A stretch of 64,000 nt of DNA from Monodelphis domestica (taxonomy: Eukaryota; Chordata; Mammalia; Didelphimorphia; Didelphidae): assembly GCF_027887165.1 (NCBI RefSeq), contig NC_077235.1, positions 17,135,383 through 17,199,382 of the forward strand, written 5' to 3'. Both the position numbers and the translations under genes were made by a program. Below, one piece after another: positions 21,645 to 37,100 of the stretch; within the stretch, counting starts at the first letter, position 1; every line of letters begins with the position of its first letter. The notes beneath the pieces are model-generated. The model had not been told where the DNA came from. It ran no database searches and was given only the letters and a program-made list of their open reading frames with translations.

Positions 21645-24600
21645 GCTAGGCAGTGGGGGTAAGTGACTTATCCAGGGTCACACAGCGAGTAACTATCTGA
21701 GGCCACATTTGAACCCAGGACCTCCTGTCCTAGGCCTAACTCTCAAACCCCTAAACTACCCAGCTGCCCCCTCTCTTTTTCTATACCCTGAACTTCTCTC
21801 TTAGAGTCATTTCTGTGGATTGGTTCCAAAGCAGAAGAGTAGGAAGGGCTAGGCAGTGGGGGTAAGTGAGTTATCCAGGGTCACACAGCTACTAACTATC
21901 TGAGGCCACATTTGAACCCAAGACTTCTGTCCTAGGCCTGACTCTGAAACCCCTAAACTACCCAGGTGCCCCCTCTCTTTTTCTAAACCCTGAACTTTTC
22001 TCTTAGAGTCATTTCTGTGGATTGGTTCCAAAGCAGAAGAGTAGGAAGGGCTAGGCAGTGGGGGTAAGTGACTTATCCAGGGTCACACAGCTAGTAAGGA
22101 TCTGAGGCCACATTTGAACCCAAGACTTCTGTCCTAGGCCTGACTCTCAAACCCCTAAACTACCCAGCTGCCCCCTCTCTTTTTCTAAACCCTGAACTTT
22201 TCTCTTAGAGTCATTTCTGTGGATTGGTTCCAAAGCAGAAGAGTAGGAAGGCCTAGGCAGTGGGGGTAAGTGACTTATCCAGGGTCACACAGCTAGTAAG
22301 GATCTGAGGCCACATTTGAACCCAAGACTTCTGTCCTAGGCCTGACTCTCAAACCCCTAAACTACCCAGCTGCCGCCTCTCTTTTTCTAAACCCTGAACT
22401 TCTCTCTTAGAATCATTTCTGTGGATTGGATCCAAAGCAGAAGAGTAGGAAGGGCTAGGCAGTGGGGGTAAGTGACTTATCCAGGGTCACACAGCTAGTA
22501 AGTATCTGAGGCCACATTTGAACCCAGGACCTCCTGTCCCAGGCCTGACTCTCAAACCTCTAAACTACCCACGTGCCCCCTCTTTTTATTTTTAACCCTC
22601 ATCGTCCATCTTAGAATTATTACTGTGGAATGGTTCCAAGGCAGAAGAGTAGGAAGGGGCTAGGCAATGGGGGTGAAGTGACTTGTCCAGGGTCACACAG
22701 CTAGAAATCTTTGAGGCCACATTTGAACCCAAGACTTCTGTCCTAGGCCTGACTCTCAAACCCCTAAACTACCCAGGTGCCCCCTCTCTTTTTCTATACC
22801 CTGAACTTCTCTCTTAGAGTCATTTCTGTGGATTGGTTCCAAAGCAGAAGAGTAGGAAGGGCTAGGCAGTGGCGGTAAGTGACTTATCCAGGGTCACACA
22901 GCTACTAACTATCTGAGGCCACATTTGAACGCAAGACTTCTGTCCTAGGCCTGACTCTGAAACCCCTAAACTACCCAGCTGCCCCCTCTCTTTTTCTATA
23001 CCCTGAACTTCTCTCTTAGAGTCATTTCTGTGGATTGGTTCCAAAGCAGAAGAGTAGGAAGGGCTAGGCAGTGGGGGTAAGTGACTTATCCAGGGTCACG
23101 CAGCTAGTAACTATCTGAGGCCACATTTGAACCCAAGACTTCTGTCCTAGGCCTGACTCTGAAACCCCTAAACTACCCAGCTGCCCCCTCTTTTTATTTT
23201 AAACCCTCATCATCCATCTTAGAATTATTACTGTGGAATGGTTCCAAGGCAGAAGAGTGGGAAGGGGCTAGGTAATGGGGGTGAAGTGACTTGTCCAGGG
23301 TCACACAGCTAGAAATCTTTGAAGCCACATTTGAACCCAAGACTTCTGTCCTAGGCCTGACTCTCAAACCCCTAAACTACCCAGCTGCCCCCTCTCTTTT
23401 TCTAAACCCTGAACTACTCTCTTAGAATCATTTCTGTGGATTGGTTCCAAAGCAGAAGAGTAGGAAGGGCTAGGCAGTGGGGGTAAGTGACTTATCCAGG
23501 GTCACACAGCGAGTAACTATCTGAGGCCACATTTGAACCCAGGACCTCCTGTCCTAGGCCTGACTCTCAAACCCCTAAACTACCCAGGTGCCCCCTCTCT
23601 TTTTCTATACCCTGAACTTCTCTCTTAGAGTCATTTCTGTGGATTGGTTCCAAAGCAGAAGAGTAGGAAGGGCTACGCAGTGGGGGTAAGTGAGTTATCC
23701 AGGGTCACACAGCTAGTAACTATCTGAGGCCACATTTGAACCCAAGACTTCTGTCCTAGGCCTGACTCTCAAACCCCTAAACTACCCAGCTGCCCCCTCT
23801 CTTTTTCTAAACCCTGAACTTCTCTCTTAGAATCATTTCTGTGGATTGGATCCAAAGCAGAAGAGTAGGAAGGGCTAGGCAGTGGGGGTAAGTGACTTAT
23901 CCAGGGTCACACAGCTAGTAAGTATCTGAGGCCACATTTGAACCCAGGACCTCCTGTCCCAGGCCTGACTCTCAAACCTCTAAACTACCCACGTGCCCCC
24001 TCTTTTTATTTTTAACCCTCATCGTCCATCTTAGAATTATTACTGTGGAATGGTTCCAAGGCAGAAGAGTAGGAAGGGGCTAGGCAATGGGGGTGAAGTG
24101 ACTTGTCCAGGGTCACACAGCTAGAAATCTTTGAGGCCACATTTGAACCCAAGACTTCTGTCCTAGGCCTGACTCTCAAACCCCTAAACTACCCAGGTGC
24201 CCCCTCTCTTTTTCTAAACCCTGAACTTCTCTCTTAGAATCATTTCTGTGGATTGGTTCCAAAGCAGAAGAGTAGGAAGGGCTAGGCAGTGGGGGTAAGT
24301 GACTTATCCAGGGTCACACAGCTAGTAACTATCTGAGGCCACATTTGAACCCAGGACCTCCTGTCCTAGGCCTGACTCTCAAACCCCTAAACTACCCAGC
24401 TGCCGCCTCTCTTTTTCTAAACCCTGAACTTCTCTCTTAGAATCATTTCTGTGGATTGGTTCCAAAGCAGAAGAGTAGGAAGGGCTAGGCAGTGGGGGTA
24501 AGTGACTTATCCAGGGTCACACAGCTAGTAACTATCTGAGGCAACATTTGAACCCAGGACCTCCTGTCCTAGGCCTGACTCTCAAACCTCTAAACTACCC

Positions 24601-27600
24601 AGGTGCCCCCTCTTTTTATTTTAAACCCTCATCATCCATCTTAGAATTATTACTGTGGAATGGTTCCAAGGCAGAAGAGTGGGAAGGGGCTAGGTAATGG
24701 GGGTGAAGTGACTTGTCCAGGGTCACACAGCTAGAAATCTTTGAAGCCACATTTGAACCCAAGACTTCTGTCCTAGGCCTGACTCTCAAACCCCTAAAGT
24801 ACCCAGCTGCCCCCTCTCTTTTTCTAAACCCTGAACTTCTCTCTTAGAATCATTTCTGTGGATTGGTTCCAAAGCAGAAGAGTAGGAAGGGCTAGGCAGT
24901 GGGGGTAAGTGACTTATCCAGGGTCACACAGCGAGTAAGTATCTGAGGCCACATTTGAACCCAGGACCTCCTGTCCTAGGCCTGACTCTCAAACCCCTAA
25001 AGTACCCAGCTGCCCCCTCTCTTTTTCTAAACCCTGAACTTCTCTCTTAGAGTCATTTCTGTGGATTGGTTCCAAAGCAGAAGCGTAGGAAGGGCTAGGC
25101 AGTGGGGGTAAGTGACTTATCCAGGGTCACACAGCGAGTAACTATCTGAGGCCACATTTGAACCCAGGACCTCCTGTCCTAGGCCTAACTCTCAAACCCC
25201 TAAACTACCCAGCTGCCCCCTCTCTTTTTCTATACCCTGAACTTCTCTCTTAGAGTCATTTCTGTGGATTGGTTCCAAAGCAGAAGAGTAGGAAGGGCTA
25301 GGCAGTGGGGGTAAGTGAGTTATCCAGGGTCACACAGCTACTAACTATCTGAGGCCACATTTGAACCCAAGACTTCTGTCCTAGGCCTGACTCTGAAACC
25401 CCTAAACTACCCAGGTGCCCCCTCTCTTTTTCTAAACCCTGAACTTTTCTCTTAGAGTCATTTCTGTGGATTGGTTCCAAAGCAGAAGAGTAGGAAGGGC
25501 TAGGCAGTGGGGGTAAGTGACTTATCCAGGGTCACACAGCTAGTAAGGATCTGAGGCCACATTTGAACCCAAGACTTCTGTCCTAGGCCTGACTCTCAAA
25601 CCCCTAAACTACCCAGCTGCCCCCTCTCTTTTTCTAAACCCTGAACTTTTCTCTTAGAGTCATTTCTGTGGATTGGTTCCAAAGCAGAAGAGTAGGAAGG
25701 CCTAGGCAGTGGGGGTAAGTGACTTATCCAGGGTCACACAGCTAGTAAGGATCTGAGGCCACATTTGAACCCAAGACTTCTGTCCTAGGCCTGACTCTCA
25801 AACCCCTAAACTACCCAGCTGCCGCCTCTCTTTTTCTAAACCCTGAACTTCTCTCTTAGAATCATTTCTGTGGATTGGATCCAAAGCAGAAGAGTAGGAA
25901 GGGCTAGGCAGTGGGGGTAAGTGACTTATCCAGGGTCACACAGCTAGTAAGTATCTGAGGCCACATTTGAACCCAGGACCTCCTGTCCCAGGCCTGACTC
26001 TCAAACCTCTAAACTACCCACGTGCCCCCTCTTTTTATTTTTAACCCTCATCGTCCATCTTAGAATTATTACTGTGGAATGGTTCCAAGGCAGAAGAGTA
26101 GGAAGGGGCTAGGCAATGGGGGTGAAGTGACTTGTCCAGGGTCACACAGCTAGAAATCTTTGAGGCCACATTTGAACCCAAGACTTCTGTCCTAGGCCTG
26201 ACTCTCAAACCCCTAAACTACCCAGGTGCCCCCTCTCTTTTTCTATACCCTGAACTTCTCTCTTAGAGTCATTTCTGTGGATTGGTTCCAAAGCAGAAGA
26301 GTAGGAAGGGCTAGGCAGTGGCGGTAAGTGACTTATCCAGGGTCACACAGCTACTAACTATCTGAGGCCACATTTGAACGCAAGACTTCTGTCCTAGGCC
26401 TGACTCTGAAACCCCTAAACTACCCAGCTGCCCCCTCTCTTTTTCTATACCCTGAACTTCTCTCTTAGAGTCATTTCTGTGGATTGGTTCCAAAGCAGAA
26501 GAGTAGGAAGGGCTAGGCAGTGGGGGTAAGTGACTTATCCAGGGTCACGCAGCTAGTAACTATCTGAGGCCACATTTGAACCCAAGACTTCTGTCCTAGG
26601 CCTGACTCTGAAACCCCTAAACTACGCAGCTGCCCCCTCTTTTTATTTTAAACCCTCATCATCCATCTTAGAATTATTACTGTGGAATGGTTCCAAGGCA
26701 GAAGAGTGGGAAGGGGCTAGGTAATGGGGGTGAAGTGACTTGTCCAGGGTCACACAGCTAGAAATCTTTGAAGCCACATTTGAACCCAAGACTTCTGTCC
26801 TAGGCCTGACTCTCAAACCCCTAAAGTACCCAGCTGCCCCCTCTCTTTTTCTAAACCCTGAACTTCTCTCTTAGAATCATTTCTGTGGATTGGTTCCAAA
26901 GCAGAAGAGTAGGAAGGGCTAGGCAGTGGGGGTAAGTGACTTATCCAGGGTCACACAGCGAGTAAGTATCTGAGGCCACATTTGAACCCAGGACCTCCTG
27001 TCCTAGGCCTGACTCTCAAACCCCTAAACTACCCAGCTGCCGCCTCTCTTTTTCTAAACCCTGAACTTCTCTCTTAGAATCATTTCTGTGGATTGGTTCC
27101 AAAGCAGAAGAGTAGGAAGGGCTAGGCAGTGGGGGTAAGTGACTTATCCAGGGTCACACAGCTAGTAACTATCTGAGGCAACATTTGAACCCAGGACCTC
27201 CTGTCCTAGGCCTGACTCTCAAACCTCTAAACTACCCAGGTGCCCCCTCTTTTTATTTTAAACCCTCATCATCCATCTTAGAATTATTACTGTGGAATGG
27301 TTCCAAGGCAGAAGAGTGGGAAGGGGCTAGGTAATGGGGGTGAAGTGACTTGTCCAGGGTCACACAGCTAGAAATCTTTGAAGCCACATTTGAACCCAAG
27401 ACTTCTGTCCTAGGCCTGACTCTCAAACCCCTAAAGTACCCAGCTGCCCCCTCTCTTTTTCTAAACCCTGAACTTCTCTCTTAGAATCATTTCTGTGGAT
27501 TGGTTCCAAAGCAGAAGAGTAGGAAGGGCTAGGCAGTGGGGGTAAGTGACTTATCCAGGGTCACACAGCGAGTAAGTATCTGAGGCCACATTTGAACCCA

Positions 27601-30600
27601 GGACCTCCTGTCCTAGGCCTGACTCTCAAACCCCTAAAGTACCCAGCTGCCCCCTCTCTTTTTCTAAACCCTGAACTACTCTCTTAGAATCATTTCTGTG
27701 GATTGGTTCCAAAGCAGAAGAGTAGGAAGGGCTAGGCAGTGGGGGTAAGTGACTTATCCAGGGTCACACAGCGAGTAAGTATCTGAGGCCACATTTGAAT
27801 CCAGGACCTCCTGTCCTAGGCCTGACTCTCAAACCCCTAAACAACCCAGCTGCCCCCTCTCTTTTTCTATACCCTGAACTTCTCTCTTAGAGTCATTTCT
27901 GTGGATTGGTTCCAAAGCAGAAGCGTAGGAAGGGCTAGGCAGTGGGGGTAAGTGACTTATCCAGGGTCACACAGCGAGTAACTATCTGAGGCCACATTTG
28001 AACCCAGGACCTCCTGTCCTAGGCCTAACTCTCAAACCCCTAAACTACCCAGCTGCCCCCTCTCTTTTTCTATACCCTGAACTTCTCTCTTAGAGTCATT
28101 TCTGTGGATTGGTTCCAAAGCAGAAGAGTAGGAAGGGCTAGGCAGTGGGGGTAAGTGAGTTATCCAGGGTCACACAGCTACTAACTATCTGAGGCCACAT
28201 TTGAACCCAAGACTTCTGTCCTAGGCCTGACTCTGAAACCCCTAAACTACCCAGGTGCCCCCTCTCTTTTTCTAAACCCTGAACTTTTCTCTTAGAGTCA
28301 TTTCTGTGGATTGGTTCCAAAGCAGAAGAGTAGGAAGGGCTAGGCAGTGGGGGTAAGTGACTTATCCAGGGTCACACAGCTAGTAAGGATCTGAGGCCAC
28401 ATTTGAACCCAAGACTTCTGTCCTAGGCCTGACTCTCAAACCCCTAAACTACCCAGCTGCCCCCTCTCTTTTTCTAAACCCTGAACTTTTCTCTTAGAGT
28501 CATTTCTGTGGATTGGTTCCAAAGCAGAAGAGTAGGAAGGCCTAGGCAGTGGGGGTAAGTGACTTATCCAGGGTCACACAGCTAGTAAGGATCTGAGGCC
28601 ACATTTGAACCCAAGACTTCTGTCCTAGGCCTGACTCTCAAACCCCTAAACTACCCAGCTGCCGCCTCTCTTTTTCTAAACCCTGAACTTCTCTCTTAGA
28701 ATCATTTCTGTGGATTGGATCCAAAGCAGAAGAGTAGGAAGGGCTAGGCAGTGGGGGTAAGTGACTTATCCAGGGTCACACAGCTAGTAAGTATCTGAGG
28801 CCACATTTGAACCCAGGACCTCCTGTCCCAGGCCTGACTCTCAAACCTCTAAACTACCCACGTGCCCCCTCTTTTTATTTTTAACCCTCATCGTCCATCT
28901 TAGAATTATTACTGTGGAATGGTTCCAAGGCAGAAGAGTAGGAAGGGGCTAGGCAATGGGGGTGAAGTGACTTGTCCAGGGTCACACAGCTAGAAATCTT
29001 TGAGGCCACATTTGAACCCAAGACTTCTGTCCTAGGCCTGACTCTCAAACCCCTAAACTACCCAGGTGCCCCCTCTCTTTTTCTATACCCTGAACTTCTC
29101 TCTTAGAGTCATTTCTGTGGATTGGTTCCAAAGCAGAAGAGTAGGAAGGGCTAGGCAGTGGCGGTAAGTGACTTATCCAGGGTCACACAGCTACTAACTA
29201 TCTGAGGCCACATTTGAACGCAAGACTTCTGTCCTAGGCCTGACTCTGAAACCCCTAAACTACCCAGCTGCCCCCTCTCTTTTTCTATACCCTGAACTTC
29301 TCTCTTAGAGTCATTTCTGTGGATTGGTTCCAAAGCAGAAGAGTAGGAAGGGCTAGGCAGTGGGGGTAAGTGACTTATCCAGGGTCACGCAGCTAGTAAC
29401 TATCTGAGGCCACATTTGAACCCAAGACTTCTGTCCTAGGCCTGACTCTGAAACCCCTAAACTACCCAGCTGCCCCCTCTTTTTATTTTAAACCCTCATC
29501 ATCCATCTTAGAATTATTACTGTGGAATGGTTCCAAGGCAGAAGAGTGGGAAGGGGCTAGGTAATGGGGGTGAAGTGACTTGTCCAGGGTCACACAGCTA
29601 GAAATCTTTGAAGCCACATTTGAACCCAAGACTTCTGTCCTAGGCCTGACTCTCAAACCCCTAAAGTACCCAGCTGCCCCCTCTCTTTTTCTAAACCCTG
29701 AACTACTCTCTTAGAATCATTTCTGTGGATTGGTTCCAAAGCAGAAGAGTAGGAAGGGCTAGGCAGTGGGGGTAAGTGACTTATCCAGGGTCACACAGCG
29801 AGTAACTATCTGAGGCCACATTTGAACCCAGGACCTCCTGTCCTAGGCCTGACTCTCAAACCCCTAAACTACCCAGGTGCCCCCTCTCTTTTTCTATACC
29901 CTGAACTTCTCTCTTAGAGTCATTTCTGTGGATTGGTTCCAAAGCAGAAGAGTAGGAAGGGCTACGCAGTGGGGGTAAGTGAGTTATCCAGGGTCACACA
30001 GCTAGTAACTATCTGAGGCCACATTTGAACCCAAGACTTCTGTCCTAGGCCTGACTCTCAAACCCCTAAACTACCCAGCTGCCCCCTCTCTTTTTCTAAA
30101 CCCTGAACTTCTCTCTTAGAATCATTTCTGTGGATTGGATCCAAAGCAGAAGAGTAGGAAGGGCTAGGCAGTGGGGGTAAGTGACTTATCCAGGGTCACA
30201 CAGCTAGTAAGTATCTGAGGCCACATTTGAACCCAGGACCTCCTGTCCCAGGCCTGACTCTCAAACCTCTAAACTACCCACGTGCCCCCTCTTTTTATTT
30301 TTAACCCTCATCGTCCATCTTAGAATTATTACTGTGGAATGGTTCCAAGGCAGAAGAGTAGGAAGGGGCTAGGCAATGGGGGTGAAGTGACTTGTCCAGG
30401 GTCACACAGCTAGAAATCTTTGAGGCCACATTTGAACCCAAGACTTCTGTCCTAGGCCTGACTCTCAAACCCCTAAACTACCCAGGTGCCCCCTCTCTTT
30501 TTCTATACCCTGAACTTCTCTCTTAGAGTCATTTCTGTGGATTGGTTCCAAAGCAGAAGAGTAGGAAGGGCTAGGCAGTGGCGGTAAGTGACTTATCCAG

Positions 30601-31177
30601 GGTCACACAGCTACTAACTATCTGAGGCCACATTTGAACGCAAGACTTCTGTCCTAGGCCTGACTCTGAAACCCCTAAACTACCCAGCTGCCCCCTCTCT
30701 TTTTCTATACCCTGAACTTCTCTCTTAGAGTCATTTCTGTGGATTGGTTCCAAAGCAGAAGAGTAGGAAGGGCTAGGCAGTGGGGGTAAGTGACTTATCC
30801 AGGGTCACGCAGCTAGTAACTATCTGAGGCCACATTTGAACCCAAGACTTCTGTCCTAGGCCTGACTCTGAAACCCCTAAACTACCCAGCTGCCCCCTCT
30901 TTTTATTTTAAACCCTCATCATCCATCTTAGAATTATTACTGTGGAATGGTTCCAAGGCAGAAGAGTGGGAAGGGGCTAGGTAATGGGGGTGAAGTGACT
31001 TGTCCAGGGTCACACAGCTAGAAATCTTTGAAGCCACATTTGAACCCAAGACTTCTGTCCTAGGCCTGACTCTCAAACCCCTAAAGTACCCAGCTGCCCC
31101 CTCTCTTTTTCTAAACCCTGAACTACTCTCTTAGAATCATTTCTGTGGATTGGTTCCAAAGCAGAAGAGTAGGAAGG
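21645..31177 (-). repeat. Three super-units of 17, 14 and 16 monomers
   Basis: A marker monomer with 'ggcctaactctc' instead of 'ggcctgactctc' occurs at about 21,734, 25,183, 28,023 and 31,267, giving spacings of 3,449, 2,840 and 3,244 bp, i.e. 17, 14 and 16 monomers. After each marker the same series follows for at least 1,013 bp: a lead-in monomer, B, C, a ggatcc monomer, a type II monomer, and a monomer with 'gtggcggtaag'. Confidence 0.85.
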
Positions 31178-34100
31178 GCTAGGCAGTGGGGGTAAGTGAC
31201 TTATCCAGGGTCACACAGCGAGTAACTATCTGAGGCCACATTTGAACCCAGGACCTCCTGTCCTAGGCCTAACTCTCAAACCCCTAAACTACCCAGCTGC
31301 CCCCTCTCTTTTTCTATACCCTGAACTTCTCTCTTAGAGTCATTTCTGTGGATTGGTTCCAAAGCAGAAGAGTAGGAAGGGCTAGGCAGTGGGGGTAAGT
31401 GAGTTATCCAGGGTCACACAGCTACTAACTATCTGAGGCCACATTTGAACCCAAGACTTCTGTCCTAGGCCTGACTCTGAAACCCCTAAACTACCCAGGT
31501 GCCCCCTCTCTTTTTCTAAACCCTGAACTTTTCTCTTAGAGTCATTTCTGTGGATTGGTTCCAAAGCAGAAGAGTAGGAAGGGCTAGGCAGTGGGGGTAA
31601 GTGACTTATCCAGGGTCACACAGCTAGTAAGGATCTGAGGCCACATTTGAACCCAAGACTTCTGTCCTAGGCCTGACTCTCAAACCCCTAAACTACCCAG
31701 CTGCCCCCTCTCTTTTTCTAAACCCTGAACTTTTCTCTTAGAGTCATTTCTGTGGATTGGTTCCAAAGCAGAAGAGTAGGAAGGCCTAGGCAGTGGGGGT
31801 AAGTGACTTATCCAGGGTCACACAGCTAGTAAGGATCTGAGGCCACATTTGAACCCAAGACTTCTGTCCTAGGCCTGACTCTCAAACCCCTAAACTACCC
31901 AGCTGCCGCCTCTCTTTTTCTAAACCCTGAACTTCTCTCTTAGAATCATTTCTGTGGATTGGATCCAAAGCAGAAGAGTAGGAAGGGCTAGGCAGTGGGG
32001 GTAACTGACTTATCCAGGGTCACACAGCTAGTAAGTATCTGAGGCCACATTTGAACCCAGGACCTCCTGTCCCAGGCCTGACTCTCAAACCTCTAAACTA
32101 CCCACGTGCCCCCTCTTTTTATTTTTAACCCTCATCGTCCATCTTAGAATTATTACTGTGGAATGGTTCCAAGGCAGAAGAGTAGGAAGGGGCTAGGCAA
32201 TAGAGGTGAAGTGACTTGTCCAGGGTCACACAGCTAGAAATCTTTGAGGCCACATTTGAACCCAAGACTTCTGTCCTAGGCCTGACTCTCAAACCCCTAA
32301 ACTACCCAGCTGCCCCCTCTCTTTTTCTATACCCTGAACTTCTCTCTTAGAGTCATTTCTGTGGATTGGTTCCAAAGCAGAAGAGTAGGAAGGGCTAGGC
32401 AGTGGCGGTAAGTGACTTATCCAGGGTCACACAGCTACTAACTATCTGAGGCCACATTTGAACGCAAGACTTCTGTCCTAGGCCTGACTCTGAAACCCCT
32501 AAACTACCCAGCTGCCCCCTCTCTTTTTCTATACCCTGAACTTCTCTCTTAGAGTCATTTCTGTGGATTGGTTCCAAAGCAGAAGAGTAGGAAGGGCTAG
32601 GCAGTGGGGGTAAGTGACTTATCCAGGGTCACGCAGCTAGTAACTATCTGAGGCCACATTTGAACCCAAGACTTCTGTCCTAGGCCTGACTCTGAAACCC
32701 CTAAACTACCCAGCTGCCCCCTCTTTTTATTTTAAACCCTCATCATCCATCTTAGAATTATTACTGTGGAATGGTTCCAAGGCAGAAGAGTGGGAAGGGG
32801 CTAGGTAATGGGGGTGAAGTGACTTGTCCAGGGTCACACAGCTAGAAATCTTTGAAGCCACATTTGAACCCAAGACTTCTGTCCTAGGCCTGACTCTCAA
32901 ACCCCTAAAGTACCCAGCTGCCCCCTCTCTTTTTCTAAACCCTGAACTACTCTCTTAGAATCATTTCTGTGGATTGGTTCCAAAGCAGAAGAGTAGGAAG
33001 GGCTAGGCAGTGGGGGTAAGTGACTTATCCAGGGTCACACAGTGAGTAACTATCTGAGGCCACATTTGAACCCAGGACCTCCTGTCCTAGGCCTGACTCT
33101 CAAACCCCTAAACTACCCAGGTGCCCCCTCTCTTTTTCTATACCCTGAACTTCTCTCTTAGAGTCATTTCTGTGGATTGGTTCCAAAGCAGAAGAGTAGG
33201 AAGGGCTACGCAGTGGGGGTAAGTGAGTTATCCAGGGTCACACAGCTAGTAACTATCTGAGGCCACATTTGAACCCAAGACTTCTGTCCTAGGCCTGACT
33301 CTCAAACCCCTAAACTACCCAGCTGCCCCCTCTCTTTTTCTAAACCCTGAACTTCTCTCTTAGAATCATTTCTGTGGATTGGATCCAAAGCAGAAGAGTA
33401 GGAAGGGCTAGGCAGTGGGGGTAAGTGACTTATCCAGGGTCACACAGCTAGTAAGTATCTGAGGCCACATTTGAACCCAGGACCTCCTGTCCCAGGCCTG
33501 ACTCTCAAACCTCTAAACTACCCACGTGCCCCCTCTTTTTATTTTTAACCCTCATCGTCCATCTTAAAATTATTACTGTGGAATAGTTCCAAGGCAGAAG
33601 AGTAGGAAGGGGCTAGGCAATGGGGGTGAAGTGACTTGTCCAGGGTCACACAGCTAGAAATCTTTGAGGCCACATTTGAACCCAAGACTTCTGTCCTAGG
33701 CCTGACTCTGAAACCCCTAAACTATCCAGCTGCCCCCTCTCTTTTTCTAAACCCTGAACTTCTCTCTTAGAATCATTTCTGTGGATTGGTTCCAAAGCAG
33801 AAGAGTAGGAAGGGCTAGGCAGTGGGGGTAAGTGACTTATCCAGGGTCACACAGCTACTAACTATCTGAGGCCACATTTGAACCCAAGACTTCTGTCCTA
33901 GGCCTGACTCTCAAACCCCTAAACTACCCAGCTGCCCCCTATCTTTTTCTAAACCCTGATCTTCTCTCTTAGAGTCATTTCTGTGGATTGGTTCCAAAGC
34001 AGAAGAGTAGGAAGGGCTAGGCAGTGGGGGTAAGTGACTTATCCAGGGTCACACAGCTAGTAACTATCTGAGGCCACATTTGAACACAAGACTTCTGTCC

Positions 34101-37100
34101 TAGGCCTGACTCTCAAACCCCTAAAATACCCAGCTGCCCCCTGTCTTTTTCTAAACCCTGATCTTCTCTCTTAGAGTCATTTCTGTGGATTGGTTCCAAA
34201 GCAGAAGAGTAGGAAGGGCTAGGCAGTGGGGGTAAGTGACTTATCCAGGGTCACACAGCTAGTAATTATCTGAGGCCACATTTGAACCCAGGACCTCCTG
34301 TCCTACGCCTGACTCTCAAACCCCTAAACTACCCAGCTGCCCCCTCTCTTTTTCTAAACCCTGAACTTCTCTCTTAGAATCATTTCTGTGGATTGGTTCC
34401 AAAGCAGAAGAGTAGGAAGGGCTAGGCAGTGGGGGTAAGTGACTTATCCAGGGTCACACAGCTAGTAACGATCTGAGGCCACATTTGAACCCAGGACCTC
34501 CTGTCCCAGGCCTGACTCTCAAACCTCTAAACTACCCAGGTGCCCCCTCTTTTTATTTTTAACCCTCATCGTCCATCTTAGAATTATTACTGTGGAATGG
34601 TTCCAAGGCAGAAGAGTAGGAAGGGGCTAGGCAATGGGGGTGAAGTGACTTGTCTAGGGTCACACAGCAAGAAATCTTTAAGGCCACATTTGAACCCAAG
34701 ACTTCTGTCCTAGGCCTGACTCTCAAACCCCTAAACTACCCAGCTGCCCCCTCTCTTTTTCTAAACCCTGAACTTCTCTCTTAGAATCATTTCTGTGGAT
34801 TGGTTACAAAGCAGAAGAGTAGGAAGGGCTAGGCAGTGGGGGTAAGTGACTTATCCAGGGTCACACAGCTACTAACTATCTGAGGCCACGTTTGAACCCA
34901 GGACCTCCTGTCCTAGGCCTGACTCTCAAACCCCTAAAGTACCGAGCTGCCCCCTCTCTTTTTCTAAACCCTGAACTTCTCTCTTAGAATCATTTCTGTG
35001 GATTGGTTCCAAAGCAGAAGAGTAGGAAGGGCTAGGCAGTGGGGGTAAGTGACTTATCCAGGGTCACACAGCTAGTAAGTATCTGAGGCCACATTTGAAC
35101 CCAAGACTTCTGTCCTAGGCCTGACTCTCAAACCCCTAAACTACCCAGCTGCCCCCTCTCTTTTTCTAAACCCTGAACTTTTCTCTTAGAGTCATTTCTG
35201 TGGATTGGTTCCAAAGCAGAAGAGTAGGAAGGGCTAGGCAGTGGGGGTAAGTGACTTGTCCAGGGTCACACAGCTAGAAATCTTTGAGGCCACATTTGAA
35301 CCCAAGACTTCTGTCCTAGGCCTGACTCTCAAACCCCTAAACTACCCAGCTGCCCCCTATCTTTTTCTAAACCCTGAACTTCTCTCTTAGAATCATTTCT
35401 GTGGATTGGTTCCAAAGCAGAAGAGTAGGAAGGGCTAGGCAGTGGGGGAAAGTGACTTATCCAGGGTCACACAGCTAGTAACTATCTGAGGCCACATTTG
35501 AACCCAGGACCTCCTGTCCTAGGCCTGACTCTCAAACCTCTAAACTACCCAGGTGCCCCCTCTTTTTATTTTTAACCCTCATCGTCCATCTTAGAATTAT
35601 TACTGTGGAATGGTTCCAAGGCAGAAGAGTAGGAAGGGGCTAGGCAATGGGGGTGAAGTGACTTGTCCAGGGTCACACAGCAAGAAATCTTTAAGGCCAC
35701 ATTTGAACCCAAGACTTCTGTCCTAGGCCTGACTCTCAAACCCCTAAACTACCCAGCTGCCCCCTCTCTTTTTCTAAACCCTGAACTTCTCTCTTAGAAT
35801 CATTTCTGTGGAATGGTTCCAAGGCAGAAGAGTAGGAAGGGCTAGGCAGTGGGGGTAAGTGACTTATCCAGGGTCACACAGCTAGTAACTATCTGAGCCC
35901 ACATTTGAACCCAGGACCTCCTGTCCTAGGCCTGACTCTCAAACCCCTAAACTACCCAGCTGCCCCCTATCTTTTTCTAAACCCTGAACTTCTCTCTTAG
36001 AGTCATTTCTGTGGATTGGTTCCAAAGCAGAAGAGTAGGAAGGGCTAGGCAGTGGGGGTAAGTGACTTATCCAGGGTCACACAGCTAGTAAGTATCTGAG
36101 GCCACATTTGAACCCAGGACCTCCTGTCCCAGGCCTGACTCTCAAACCTCTAAACTACCCACGTGCCCCCTCTTTTTATTTTTAACCCTCATCATCCATC
36201 TTAGAATTATTACTGTGGAATGGTTCCAAGGCAGAAGAGTAGGAAGGAGCTAGGTAATGGGGGTGAAGTGACTTGTCCATGGTCACACAGCTAGAAATCT
36301 TTGAAGCCACATTTGAACCCAAGACTTCTGTCCTAGGCCTGACTCTGAAACCCCTAAACTACCCAGCTGCCCCCTCTCTTTTTCTAAACCCTGAACTTCT
36401 CTCTTAGAATCATTTCTGTGGATTGGTTCCAAAGCAAAAGAGTAGGAAGGGCTAGGCAGTGGGGGTAAGTGACTTATCCAGGGTCACACAGCTAGTAACT
36501 ATCTGAGGCAACATTTGAACCCAGGACCTCCTGTCCTAGGCCTGACTCTCAAACCCCTAAACTACCCAGCTGCCCCCTCCCTTTTTCTAAACCCTGAACT
36601 TCTCTCTTAGAGTCATTTCTGTGGATTGGTTCCAAAGCAGAAGAGTAGGAAGGGCTAGGCAGTGGGGGTAAGTGACTTATCCAGGGTCACACAGCTAGTA
36701 ACTATATGAGGCCACATTTGAACCCAGGACCTCCTTTCCTAGGCCTGACTCTCAAACCCCTAAACTACCCAGCTGCCCCCTCTCTTTTTCTAAACCCTGA
36801 ACTTCTCTCTTAGAATCTTTACTGTGGATTTGTTCCCAAGCGGAAGAGTAGGAAGGGCTAGGCAGTGGGGGTAAGTGACTTATCCAGGGTCACACAGCTA
36901 GTTAGTATATGAGGCCACATTTGAACCCAGAACCTTCTGTCCTAGGCCTGACTCTCAAACCCCTAAACTACCCAGCTGCCCCCTCTGTTTTTCTAAACCC
37001 TGAACTTCTCTCTTAGAATCATTTCTGTGGATTGGTTCCAAAGCAGAAGAGTAGGAAGGGCTAGGCAGTGGGGGTAAGTGACTTATCCAGGATCACACAG